Source of the DNA: Labrenzia sp. R4_2
Lineage (GTDB): Bacteria; Pseudomonadota; Alphaproteobacteria; Rhizobiales; Stappiaceae
Length of the DNA stretch: 64,000 nt
Direction of reading: 5' to 3'
Assembly (NCBI RefSeq): GCF_017743865.1
Contig: NZ_JAGHRJ010000002.1
Coordinates: forward strand, 434,001 to 498,000
Shown here: positions 42,995 through 51,111 of the stretch, piece by piece
Layout of the letters: each line of letters opens with the position of its first letter
Numbering within the stretch: position 1 is the first letter of the stretch
Notes under the pieces: generated by a model
The model's database searches: none
What the model was told of the DNA's origin: nothing
What the model saw: only the letters and a program-made list of their open reading frames with translations
Translations under genes and position numbers: made by a program

Positions 42995-43996
42995 ATGGTA
43001 AAAGTAACTGCCCAAACCAACTCTTGCGAACCTCAGTCTGAGGGCACACCGGACAATGCAACACAAGAAACGCAAGACACTATAACCACGACAACAACTG
43101 CAAACGCTGCCACCGAAAACAATCAAAACGACCCCAGCGCCCTGGCGGCTCGCATTCTGCAATTGAGTGCAGATTTTGAAGCAAAGATGCCTCAGCGGCC
43201 CCAAAAGCCGGCACTGAAGGGATCAGATGAGACCCCCTTGGATATACCGGAGGTTCTGACCGCAGATCCAATGGATGACTGGACACCGCGTCCAAGACGG
43301 CGACGTGTGAGCCGCGCCTTGCCCGTTCAGTATGGACCGTCATTCAAGGCCTTAGCAGTGAGTACGGTTCTGCTCGCTCTTGCTGGGACAGGTGCCATTG
43401 CGCTTGGCTTGCCGGATTTGATGGTGGGTAGTGATCCGGATGTCGTCCAGGTCGAAACTCAAACAATAACAGCGGTTCCCAAGGGTGATCTCATAAATTC
43501 GGTTTCGAATACTCCGTCTAGCGGCGCGTCACCGGAAACCTCGAAGACTTTCACAAAAGCGCAGGACCGTATCCATCAGGCTTTTGCGGAAACAGAGACA
43601 AATGCCAACACGTCAACAAGCGAATTGGCAAACCGGGCGATGGCGTCTCTCGATCAGGCAACCACAGCACATGCTTTCGAGCCACATGCGCTGCAAGAAT
43701 CCACCCGGCAAGTGTCGGCGAGTAGCAGTTTGGAAACATCTCGACCGTTCCCCGTCACAACCGAACCGCGCCAGGCGGCTGGAACGCCGCTCGCGCCGTC
43801 TGTTTCGAGCGACGAGACAAAAGGAACGATCACGGCTTCTGTCAATCTGCGCGCAACTGGAACTAAAAACGGCAAAATCATAGGGGTTGTGCCGGAAGGT
43901 TCAGAAGTCAGCTTCAACGACTGCGGAAAGTGGTGGTGTGAAGTCGTTCACGACGGCAAGACGGGCTTTGTCGGCCAAAAATTTGTCGACAGGTAA
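42995..43996 (+). CDS. Single-pass membrane protein with C-terminal SH3b domain
   Basis: A 333-residue protein of low-complexity composition. The cytoplasmic N-terminal 110 residues are rich in T, N, Q and P, then a basic stretch (RPRRRRVSRALP) precedes the only membrane helix (about 118-140). A Ser/Thr-rich linker leads to a bacterial SH3 domain (about 278-333: TASVNLRATGTKNGKIIGVV, KWWCEVVHDGKTGFVGQKFV), which often binds peptidoglycan stem peptides. The ATG at 42995 sits behind GGAGGG; the frame is open much further upstream, which was rejected. Confidence 0.8.
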   Translation: MVKVTAQTNSCEPQSEGTPDNATQETQDTITTTTTANAATENNQNDPSALAARILQLSADFEAKMPQRPQKPALKGSDETPLDIPEVLTADPMDDWTPRPRRRRVSRALPVQYGPSFKALAVSTVLLALAGTGAIALGLPDLMVGSDPDVVQVETQTITAVPKGDLINSVSNTPSSGASPETSKTFTKAQDRIHQAFAETETNANTSTSELANRAMASLDQATTAHAFEPHALQESTRQVSASSSLETSRPFPVTTEPRQAAGTPLAPSVSSDETKGTITASVNLRATGTKNGKIIGVVPEGSEVSFNDCGKWWCEVVHDGKTGFVGQKFVDR

Positions 43997-44006
43997 CATG
44001 TCCAAT

Positions 44007-44045
44007 GGGCAACGCTGCAGGTAGAAGCTTGTTAAGGCGTTGCCC
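44007..44045. terminator. Long-loop hairpin after the SH3b gene
   Basis: GGGCAACGC (44007-44015) is perfectly complementary to GCGTTGCCC (44037-44045), leaving a 21-nt loop, 11 bp after the stop codon. There is no U-run, so the terminator function is uncertain. Confidence 0.45.
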
Positions 44046-44085
44046 GTAAACTCAATTCCCGGATCCAAAAGCGGGAGGTCCCGGC

Positions 44086-44559
44086 ATGCGAACCACTTTC
44101 AGTCGCACTCTTTCCCACAGCGCACTTGTGGTGCCACTTCTGCTGTCTACTGTCTCTCCTTCCAAGGCAGATGGCACAGACTGCGTGGTGTACGCTACGG
44201 ATTATGCCAACGCACACGTTGGAAGCGGTGACATGGTCGGTGATGCTGTTTCGGGTGGCATGACAGGTGCCGTTGTCGGTGGGCAATGGAACCCGTTGAC
44301 CGGGGGCGCCGCCCGCGGCGCACGCACTGGCGCAGCCCTTGGTGTGTTGAACAATCTCGGCTCTGTTCCTCAAGGCTGGCAAGCGCTTTACGATATGGCT
44401 TACCAAATCTGCACACAGCAGAATTCTGGTGCTAGCGCAGCTCCTTATGGTGCAGGTGTCATGCCCAACTGCCGATCAAGCGCCAGCGTCGACGGTCCAT
44501 CAGAACGGTCTCCCGACGGTGGTTTGATGGTCGGCTCGGGCGGCCGGAACTGCCGCTAA
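44086..44559 (+). CDS. Secreted glycine-rich protein of unknown function
   Basis: A 157-residue protein with a signal peptide (MRTTFSRTLSHSALVVPLLL, cut near SKA|DG). The mature part has a glycine-zipper-like segment (DAVSGGMTGAVVGGQWNP, GGAARGARTGAALGVL), which often packs into membranes, and a C-terminal region with three cysteines. I do not recognise the family. It lies between the SH3b and transglycosylase genes, so a cell-envelope role is plausible but unproven. Confidence 0.6.
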   Translation: MRTTFSRTLSHSALVVPLLLSTVSPSKADGTDCVVYATDYANAHVGSGDMVGDAVSGGMTGAVVGGQWNPLTGGAARGARTGAALGVLNNLGSVPQGWQALYDMAYQICTQQNSGASAAPYGAGVMPNCRSSASVDGPSERSPDGGLMVGSGGRNCR

Positions 44560-44630
44560 CCAGTGCAGACCGTTACGTCTTTCGTGGATGAAACAGGGCC
44601 TCTTTCTGGAAACGGTTGACCTTGCCTGCA

Positions 44631-44684
44631 AAGCACACTCAACTGATCGCAATTTTGTGCCAAAAAAGCACCCTCAATTGATCG
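44631..44684. repeat. Direct repeat upstream of the transglycosylase gene
   Basis: AAGCACACTCAACTGATCG (44631-44649) and AAGCACCCTCAATTGATCG (44666-44684) differ at two of 19 positions and are 35 bp apart, ending 19 bp before the ATG at 44704. The spacing, a little over three helical turns, would suit two regulator molecules on nearly the same face. Confidence 0.55.
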
Positions 44685-44703
44685 TTGACGACAGGACCGG
44701 TTC

Positions 44704-45900
44704 ATGACCCGCCGCCCATTTCCATTGAAGACATTTGCAGTTTCCGCGCTGACAAGCCTCGCGCTGATGACTGCCCCGGCTGCGGCCCAACAATGTGGCG
44801 GTGATTTTCAAGCATTCCTTGCCGGCGTGAAACAGGAAGCCGTTGCCAAAGGCCTGTCCGCAAGCGCCGCAGACCAGACACTCTCTGGTGCGCAGATTGA
44901 CCGGAAGGTCTTGTCGCGCGACCGGGCGCAGGGCGTCTTCAAGATGACGTTCCTGGATTTTTCCAAGCGGGTGATCTCCAGCTACCGGATGAAAAACGGT
45001 GCTGCCAACATGCAAAAATACGCCAGTGTATTTGACCGTGTTGAGCGCGAATATGGTGTTCCAGCGCCCGTCATCACCGCTTTTTGGGCACTTGAAACCG
45101 ACTTTGGCGCTGTTCAAGGCGACTTCAATACGGTCAACGCGCTCGCCACGCTCGCACACGATTGCCGCCGGCCTGAACTTTTCAGGCCCCAGTTGATTGC
45201 TGCGATCGAGATGGTTCAGCACGGAGATCTGGACCCACGGAACACCACGGGAGCCTGGGCCGGCGAAATCGGCATGGTTCAAATGCTGCCCGAAGACATC
45301 ATCAAGTTCGGCAAGGACGCTGATGGAGATGGCCATGTCCGCCTGAAAGCCAGCGCCCCGGACGCCATCCTGACGGCCGGAGCCTTCATCAATCATCTGG
45401 GCTGGCGTCCTGGCGAACCCTGGTTGCAGGAAGTCACCGTTCCTCAAAACCTGAACTGGGCCGAAACAGGCCTTGGCAAAACGAAGTCTGGCAACGACTG
45501 GGCCGCGCTCGGCGTTCAGCCGCGCTGGGGCCAGATTTCCGCCAATTTGCCTGCGTCCCTCCTGTTGCCACAGGGCCGCAAGGGTCCGGCCTTTCTGGCG
45601 TATCCGAACTACAACATTTACTTGGAGTGGAACCAGTCGTTCATCTACACGACGTCGGCGGCCTACTTCGCGACACGGCTTGCCGGTGCCCCGCGCTACG
45701 ATGCCGGTAATCCGGACCAGGGCCTGAACGATGCTCAAATGAAGCAGCTGCAGACCAAGCTGAGCGCATTGGGATATGACGTCGGCAAGATCGACGGGAT
45801 TTTGGGCGCCGGAACGCGCGGTGCAGTCCAGCAGGTCCAGCAACAGCTCGGCATGCCTGCCGATGCCTGGCCAACCCCGGCCCTTTTGAACAGACTCTGA
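44704..45900 (+). CDS. Lytic murein transglycosylase (MltB-like) with peptidoglycan-binding domain
   Basis: A 398-residue exported enzyme (signal peptide to APAAAQ). The SLT_2 domain, residues 32-330, has the catalytic glutamate in FWALETDFGAVQGDF, plus GEIGMVQMLPEDI and AFINHLGWRPGEPW. A C-terminal peptidoglycan-binding domain (MKQLQTKLSALGYDVGKIDG) occupies the last 60 residues. It cleaves glycan strands and makes 1,6-anhydro ends during wall remodelling. The next gene's ATG overlaps its stop by one base, so the two are coupled. Confidence 0.92.
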   Translation: MTRRPFPLKTFAVSALTSLALMTAPAAAQQCGGDFQAFLAGVKQEAVAKGLSASAADQTLSGAQIDRKVLSRDRAQGVFKMTFLDFSKRVISSYRMKNGAANMQKYASVFDRVEREYGVPAPVITAFWALETDFGAVQGDFNTVNALATLAHDCRRPELFRPQLIAAIEMVQHGDLDPRNTTGAWAGEIGMVQMLPEDIIKFGKDADGDGHVRLKASAPDAILTAGAFINHLGWRPGEPWLQEVTVPQNLNWAETGLGKTKSGNDWAALGVQPRWGQISANLPASLLLPQGRKGPAFLAYPNYNIYLEWNQSFIYTTSAAYFATRLAGAPRYDAGNPDQGLNDAQMKQLQTKLSALGYDVGKIDGILGAGTRGAVQQVQQQLGMPADAWPTPALLNRL

Positions 45901-46247
45901 TGCCCGCTCCAACCGCTGCCACCTATCTGTTCCTCGCTGCGGCCATAACCGCCGAGGTCATCGCAACATCGGCCTTGGCCAGAACCGAGAATTTCACGCG
46001 GTTCTGGCCAAGCATCATCACGGTTGTCGGCTACGGCATTTCGTTCTGGTGTCTGTCCTACCCAATCCGCGTCCTGCCCACCGGCATTGTCTATGCGGTC
46101 TGGTCTGGCGCCGGGATCGTGCTGATCACCATGGTCGCCTGGCTGGTCTTCGGCCAGAAATTGGACCTGCCTGCTGTTCTCGGCCTCGGCCTGATCCTTG
46201 CCGGCGTGATCGTGATCAACGTTTTCTCAAAATCTGTCGGGCACTGA
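45900..46247 (+). CDS. SMR-family multidrug transporter (EmrE-like)
   Basis: A 115-residue protein with four helices: AAAITAEVIATSALARTENF at helix 1 includes the essential Glu, followed by ISFWCLSYPIRVLPTGIVYA and the W-containing AVWSGAGIVLITMVAWLVFG. It exchanges protons for cationic drugs or polyamines as a dimer. Its start overlaps the transglycosylase stop (TGATG), so translation is coupled. The sequence suggests an EmrE-type rather than SugE-type protein, but the substrate is not certain. Confidence 0.88.
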   Translation: MPAPTAATYLFLAAAITAEVIATSALARTENFTRFWPSIITVVGYGISFWCLSYPIRVLPTGIVYAVWSGAGIVLITMVAWLVFGQKLDLPAVLGLGLILAGVIVINVFSKSVGH

Positions 46248-46323
46248 GCTACCAACCAGAGATTGACATGAGCCGGCGCCCAACCCACTCTGGTTTTGTT
46301 CTATGCCGGAGGGGGAAACCGCC

Positions 46324-46899
46324 ATGGACCAGGATGGTGTAAATAAGGATCTGATCGTCCGCGGCCTGGTGACGGTCGCCGCGTTGGCGATGGTCGCCGT
46401 GAGCATCGTTTATCCAGACAAGATCACCACCGAAGCACTCGTCTTTTGCGGTATTGCCGTTTTGCCTTGGGCAGGATCCTTTGTGAAGTCTTTCAAGGTC
46501 GGCAAGGACGGTCTGGAGGCCGAACTGCAGGAGATCCAGCGGGAGCTGCACCAGACCAGCGATACCGTCTCCGCCATCATCGAAACGACCGCGGAAACCG
46601 AGGAACCTCCAGCCGTTGCACCAGAGCATTCGACGCTGTTGGAAACCAGCACACCAGACCTCATAGATGAGAATTGGCGGAAAATCCTCAAGGCATTGGC
46701 GAGCGACAAGTACAATTTCCGAACAGCGACCGGAATTGCGAAATCGAGTGGGCTGAGTTTGAGCCACGTTCGCCAGATCTTGCCCGAGTTGCGGGATGAA
46801 AACCTTGTCCGGGAATTGAGCCGGACATCCCAAAGCCGTCAGCTTGGAAAAACACAGCCGCTGTGGGGTATCACAGCGGCTGGGCGTCATTTGATCTGA
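46324..46899 (+). CDS. Membrane-anchored winged-helix protein
   Basis: A 191-residue protein, unrecognised as a named family. Two hydrophobic helices (about 12-30 and 36-54) anchor it; a helical linker (KDGLEAELQEIQRELHQTSD) and a Pro/Glu/Thr-rich spacer follow. Residues 119 onward form a winged helix-turn-helix (RTATGIAKSSGLSLSHVRQI, then RDENLVRELSRTSQSRQLG), a likely DNA-binding or protein-binding head on the cytosolic side. The ATG at 46324 was chosen because GGAGGGGG precedes it; the frame starts seven codons earlier. It follows the SMR gene by 76 bp and probably belongs to the same transcription unit. Confidence 0.7.
   Translation: MDQDGVNKDLIVRGLVTVAALAMVAVSIVYPDKITTEALVFCGIAVLPWAGSFVKSFKVGKDGLEAELQEIQRELHQTSDTVSAIIETTAETEEPPAVAPEHSTLLETSTPDLIDENWRKILKALASDKYNFRTATGIAKSSGLSLSHVRQILPELRDENLVRELSRTSQSRQLGKTQPLWGITAAGRHLI
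46855..46882 (+). terminator. Hairpin inside the 3' end of the winged-helix gene
   Basis: CAGCCGCTGTG (46855-46865) pairs with CACAGCGGCTG (46872-46882) around a 6-nt loop. It overlaps the final codons of the gene (stop at 46897-46899), followed by TTTGATCTGATTG. It may be an intrinsic terminator partly within the coding sequence, or just protein-coding coincidence. Confidence 0.45.
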
Positions 46900-46948
46900 T
46901 TGTTTGCTTCAAGGCTCGCATCAGCCGGCAGTTTCAGTTTCCAGTCAC

Positions 46949-47500
46949 CTACTGGATCTTCGGCGCATCACTGCCACCCGGAGCTTCTTCGAGCACCGTT
47001 GCCTTGCCATCATCGCCTAGTAGAAACACAGCAAGAATTCTCGCAGGACCATCCCCTGTGTTAACGCCGCGATGCGTGACATTCATTGCTTCAAGAAGCC
47101 CCTCACCTTCGCGGTAGATTTTCTTGCCGATCCCCTCGTAGGTCACGGTGATTTCGCCTTCGAGGATATAGGCATAAAGAGGCGCATGATGCTGGTGCCA
47201 GTCTGTTTCCTCGCCAGGTGCCATGGTGACAACCAATGAATGGATCGCCGGATTGTTTTGCGGAAACTTGATTTCCTCTCCCGCTACGGTCAGGTTCCCG
47301 GAAAACACCTCACGCACAGCATTGTAAGGCGTCTTGGCAGCCTCTTCTTTTTCAATGGCTGCTTGAGACCCGGGTTTTGCAGCCGGTTGTGACGGGGCCG
47401 GTTTGCCGTCCGGTGTAACTGACTTGTCAGCCGCAAAGCTGATGGGCATTCCGACGGTCACTGCCAGTCCAAGGCTTGCTATCCGTAACGCCAGCCGCAT
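46949..47500 (-). CDS. Secreted cupin-domain protein
   Basis: A 183-residue exported protein (signal peptide MRLALRIASLGLAVTVGM, cut near SFAA). A low-complexity Pro/Lys/Ala segment separates it from a cupin fold with TDWHQHHAPLYAYILEGEIT and NVTHRGVNTGDGPARIL, which provides the metal-binding histidines and Glu. The ribosome site GGAGGAAAC precedes the ATG at 47500. The ligand or enzyme activity cannot be predicted; many such cupins are sugar or phenol binding or are dioxygenases. Confidence 0.8.
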   Translation of the reverse strand: MRLALRIASLGLAVTVGMPISFAADKSVTPDGKPAPSQPAAKPGSQAAIEKEEAAKTPYNAVREVFSGNLTVAGEEIKFPQNNPAIHSLVVTMAPGEETDWHQHHAPLYAYILEGEITVTYEGIGKKIYREGEGLLEAMNVTHRGVNTGDGPARILAVFLLGDDGKATVLEEAPGGSDAPKIQ

Positions 47501-47540
47501 GTTTCCTCCGATCAAATAAACTTCTGTCTTTGTCCGATAG

Positions 47541-47578
47541 TGTTTCGGAAATCAGCCCGTAGGCGGAGCTCCGAAACA
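47541..47578 (-). terminator. Hairpin between the UPF0173 and cupin genes
   Basis: TGTTTCGGA (47541-47549) is perfectly complementary to TCCGAAACA (47570-47578), loop of 20 nt, in the gap after the UPF0173 stop at 47609. A plausible terminator of that gene, though without a U-run. Confidence 0.45.
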
Positions 47579-47608
47579 TCTGGAAGAACCGCGCAAACGC
47601 GAAACTTA

Positions 47609-48313
47609 TCAGATCTCTATGAAGTCTCCGGGTGCCATAGCGGCCACCTTGCCGCTGTGTTCCCCCATCGCTGTCAAGAATGCGTCCGTGTTCTGATCCA
47701 GAATCGGGAACGTGCCATAATGGCAGGGCACAATTGTGTCGAATTCAAAGAAGCGCTGACAGGCCATTGCGGCCGTCTTTCCGCCCATCGTAAACCGGTC
47801 TCCAACGGGAACGAGACCGACCTTTGGCTGGTAGATTTCATTGATCAATGCCATGTCGGAAAAAATGTCGGTATCACCCATGTGATAGAGGACTTTCTGG
47901 CCGGGCACTTCAACGATGATGCCGTGCGGGTTGCCAAGATAAATGGCTTCGCCGTCGGTCTGTTTGGAGGAGGAATGATCCGCGCGGACCATGCCGACCC
48001 GGAAAGGCCCTGCATCAACCATGCCGCCAGAGTTCATCGGATTGATGTTTTCGATCCCCTGGCGTGTTGCCCACATGCAGATTTCGAAATTGGCCGTCAG
48101 CTGCGCACCAGTTTCCTTCAGTATATCGATTGAATCCCCAATATGGTCGTCATGGCCATGTGTCAGGATGATGTGTGTTGCACCTTCCGCTGCTTCCTTG
48201 GGAGTCATGGCGTCAGGAAACATCGGGTTTCCGGTCAAAAATGGATCAAACAAGATGGTGGCAGCGCCGGTTTCAAGTTTGAATGCGGAGTGTCCATACC
48301 AAGTGAGTTTCAT
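47609..48313 (-). CDS. UPF0173 metallo-beta-lactamase-fold hydrolase
   Basis: A 234-residue cytosolic metal hydrolase with the signature ILTHGHDDHIGDSIDIL that binds two metals. Other family positions are WYGHSAFKLET at the N-terminus, VLYHMGDTDIFSDM and IVPCHYGTFPILDQ. The substrate of UPF0173 proteins is unknown. It has the standard family length. The gene is transcribed in the same direction as the cupin gene, with a hairpin in the gap. Confidence 0.92.
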   Translation of the reverse strand: MKLTWYGHSAFKLETGAATILFDPFLTGNPMFPDAMTPKEAAEGATHIILTHGHDDHIGDSIDILKETGAQLTANFEICMWATRQGIENINPMNSGGMVDAGPFRVGMVRADHSSSKQTDGEAIYLGNPHGIIVEVPGQKVLYHMGDTDIFSDMALINEIYQPKVGLVPVGDRFTMGGKTAAMACQRFFEFDTIVPCHYGTFPILDQNTDAFLTAMGEHSGKVAAMAPGDFIEI

Positions 48314-48549
48314 GTCCCTGTAACATCCTGCTCGATAACATTAATAACGTTTGCAGACATTGCCCTGCAAAATTACAGTGTTGAGTTTCCGTATGTTAAC
48401 ATAAAGCCGCTTTTGCTACGGTGTTGCAAGACAGACAGCTCACGACCTGGAATTTTGAACGGGAAGATCGCGGAAGACGATAACCAAATTAGACAAGGCA
48501 AGAAGCCGGGCGCTGATCAGGGCGCTTTGTGCAGTCCAAAGGACATCAG

Positions 48550-50958
48550 ATGAAGATCAGAAGTTATGTGATTTTCTGTTTTTTGCTTGCTGCTCTTTTG
48601 CCGACGATCATCTTCAGCGTTTGGTCCTATCGGGAAACCGTTGCTCGTGAACTTGCGGATGTTCAGGACCGGCACCTGCTCCTTGCGAGGAAAGCGGCCG
48701 CGACGATGGATCATTACCAGCAAAACCTGGTAGCAGCCGTGGAAGCGATCGGAACTTCAGCGAAGTCGAGTGAAACATCCGGCGCCTACAGCCGTCTCTT
48801 CGAACAATTGTTCATTGCATGTGTCGGAATAACCGACAAGCGGACCGGGCACACCGAGTATTTCTTCAAAACGGGGGTCTCGGGAGAAGGCCATATTGAA
48901 GACGCTACCTTAGAAACACTTCTCGGCAATTCAAATCCGGATCAGCCGGTGTTCTCAAATGTCTTGCCTGACAAAGAGGGGCGCAACCGGATCTATCTGG
49001 TGATTGAACAGCCCAATCAGACGCTCATTGGGGTGATCAAGCCAGACTATATTGTTGCACTCGGCGAAAGCATTGTCTTCGGTGAGAAAGGGCACGCGGC
49101 CATCGTCGACAGCTCGGGAACTGTGATCGCCCATCCAAGAGACGAATGGATTGAGTCCAGGAAAAACATCTCCGCAGTGCCGGTCGTCGCGCAAATGATG
49201 GACGGCAACAGCGGAGTTGGCGAGTTCTATTCTCCAGCAGTTGAGAAGCAGATGATTGCGGGCTTTGCAACGGTGCCCGGTCCGGGCTGGGGGATCATGG
49301 TTCCCCAACCGGTCTCAGAAATTCATGCCAAGGCAAGCCAGGTTTTGTATTCACTCCTTCCGGTGCTCGGGATGGCACTCATATTTCTCCTGTTTATCGG
49401 ACTATTCCTGGCGAGGTCCCTGTCTCGTCCCATCGAAGAACTTGCCCATGCAATGCATCTTGGTGCGTTGAACCAGAAACTGTCTTCACTGAAAATGCCG
49501 AAAAGCCTCATGCGCTTCCGCGAGACCGAAGAAGTCTGCGACAGCTACAACACGATGGTGTCCCGCATATCGATGGCGAGCGCACAAATCGAAAAACTGG
49601 CCTTCAGTGATCATGTAACCGGACTGCCGAACCGGGATCATCTGCATCTTCAGGCAACATCCATCCTGGAAGAAGCTATAAGCCCGAAGCGTGGTGGAAT
49701 CATTCTGCTGATCGATCTGGATGATTTCAAAGAGATCAACGATCTTTATGGCCATCTTGCCGGTGATCAACACCTGAAGGCGTGCGCCGAGACCCTCTCC
49801 AAGGTGGCTAAGGATACAAAGGTGAGCGCCCCCGAGGGTAAACCCTTCGCCCCGCCGATTGTGGCGCGCATTGGCGGCGACGAATTCATCGTCATGATCC
49901 AGGGGTTGATTGATGACGAGGAAATCGAAGCGTTTCTGGCCCAAGTCCGCAATGCGTTGGCAGAGCCGATTGCCGAGCTCAATATTACCCCAGGTGCAAG
50001 CATCGGCTGCGCGAAATTCCCGAACGACGGCGTTGAGTTGATTGAGCTGATCAAGCGGGCCGACATTGCCATGTACCACGCGAAAAGGTCGGGCAAGAAC
50101 AAAACCCAGGTCTATGCACCGCATATCGGGACGAAGTCTGTCTCCGAGATCCGGCGTGACCTGACCGCAGCGATCGAGGAAGAAAAGCTCTATCTGGAGT
50201 ACCAGCCAAAGATCTGCACGCGGCGCCGCAAGGTGATCAGCGTCGAGGCCCTCGCCCGGTGGGAACACCCGGAGTTCGGGCTCTTTATGCCGAAGTTCTG
50301 GATCCCCAGCCTCATGGGCTCCAACGCCATGCCGCGCCTTGGCGAATGGGTTATGAAGACCGCCATGAAGGACCTCAACAGGATCCAGTCTGAAGGGCAT
50401 GATCTTTGGATGTCCGTGAACATCGGCACCGACCACTTTGTCTCAAAGGGTTTCATAAGCAACGTCGAAGCGATCCGGAATGAACTGAACTTTGATCCCG
50501 GCCTGCTAGAGATCGAAGTCACGGAAGACACTCTTTTCAGTTCGGAAGAAAAAGCCGTCGATGCATTCAACCAGCTGCACGATCTTGGCTACAGGGTCTC
50601 TATCGACGATTTTGGCCGCGGCTATTCGAACATTGCCCGGCTCGCGAACCTACCGGTGGATTTCTTGAAGATCGATCAGTCCATCATTGCTGGTGCAAGT
50701 GATGATCCACGCATTGGCACGATCATGGCCTACACGCTTAAAATGGCGAAAGAGCTCGATTGCAAAACAGTGGCAGAGGGCATTGAGACCGAACAACAGG
50801 CGGAATTCGCGAGCAGATTGGGCGCGGACTGCCTGCAAGGCTATTTCTTCACGCCGAGCCTTCAAGTCGGCGAATTGTTAAATTGGCTGGATGCTCAGCC
50901 CGGACCAAACGGTCATCCCTATTTGCGCGAAACAGATGATGCAGTCGCTCAGGCCTGA
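48550..50958 (+). CDS. Cache-HAMP-GGDEF-EAL cyclic-di-GMP signalling protein
   Basis: An 802-residue membrane protein. Two helices (about 5-25 and 265-285) flank a periplasmic Cache-type sensor (residues 35-255: GEKGHAAIVDSSGTVIAHPR, PGWGIMVPQPVSEI). A HAMP-like region leads to a GGDEF domain with ARIGGDEFIVM and then an EAL domain that keeps VEALARWEHPE, SVNIGTD, LEIEVTEDTL, SIDDFGRGYSN, LKIDQS and AEGIE. Both active sites therefore look intact; no RxxD I-site. The ATG at 48550 follows AAAGGA; the one at 48529 was rejected. Confidence 0.93.
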   Translation: MKIRSYVIFCFLLAALLPTIIFSVWSYRETVARELADVQDRHLLLARKAAATMDHYQQNLVAAVEAIGTSAKSSETSGAYSRLFEQLFIACVGITDKRTGHTEYFFKTGVSGEGHIEDATLETLLGNSNPDQPVFSNVLPDKEGRNRIYLVIEQPNQTLIGVIKPDYIVALGESIVFGEKGHAAIVDSSGTVIAHPRDEWIESRKNISAVPVVAQMMDGNSGVGEFYSPAVEKQMIAGFATVPGPGWGIMVPQPVSEIHAKASQVLYSLLPVLGMALIFLLFIGLFLARSLSRPIEELAHAMHLGALNQKLSSLKMPKSLMRFRETEEVCDSYNTMVSRISMASAQIEKLAFSDHVTGLPNRDHLHLQATSILEEAISPKRGGIILLIDLDDFKEINDLYGHLAGDQHLKACAETLSKVAKDTKVSAPEGKPFAPPIVARIGGDEFIVMIQGLIDDEEIEAFLAQVRNALAEPIAELNITPGASIGCAKFPNDGVELIELIKRADIAMYHAKRSGKNKTQVYAPHIGTKSVSEIRRDLTAAIEEEKLYLEYQPKICTRRRKVISVEALARWEHPEFGLFMPKFWIPSLMGSNAMPRLGEWVMKTAMKDLNRIQSEGHDLWMSVNIGTDHFVSKGFISNVEAIRNELNFDPGLLEIEVTEDTLFSSEEKAVDAFNQLHDLGYRVSIDDFGRGYSNIARLANLPVDFLKIDQSIIAGASDDPRIGTIMAYTLKMAKELDCKTVAEGIETEQQAEFASRLGADCLQGYFFTPSLQVGELLNWLDAQPGPNGHPYLRETDDAVAQA

Positions 50959-51111
50959 CTGGTTGTCTGATCCTTTTTCCGAAAACTCTCTTTAAGCAGG
51001 AAACTGAATTTCAACTGCGGCGTGCCAGTGTGTGATTGGACCTATCGATCGCAACTTGGCCAATCAATGCGGCCTCGCTGCATAAGAGACTGAATTCTTA
51101 AACTATTTGAC

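Noticed and set aside
44674..45912. 412-codon minus-strand open frame across the MltB gene
   Set aside because: The plus-strand frame has a signal peptide and catalytic glutamate; the antisense has none.
49486..50436. Minus-strand open frame over the GGDEF-EAL gene
   Set aside because: The plus-strand gene has intact GGDEF and EAL motifs; the antisense is compositionally odd.
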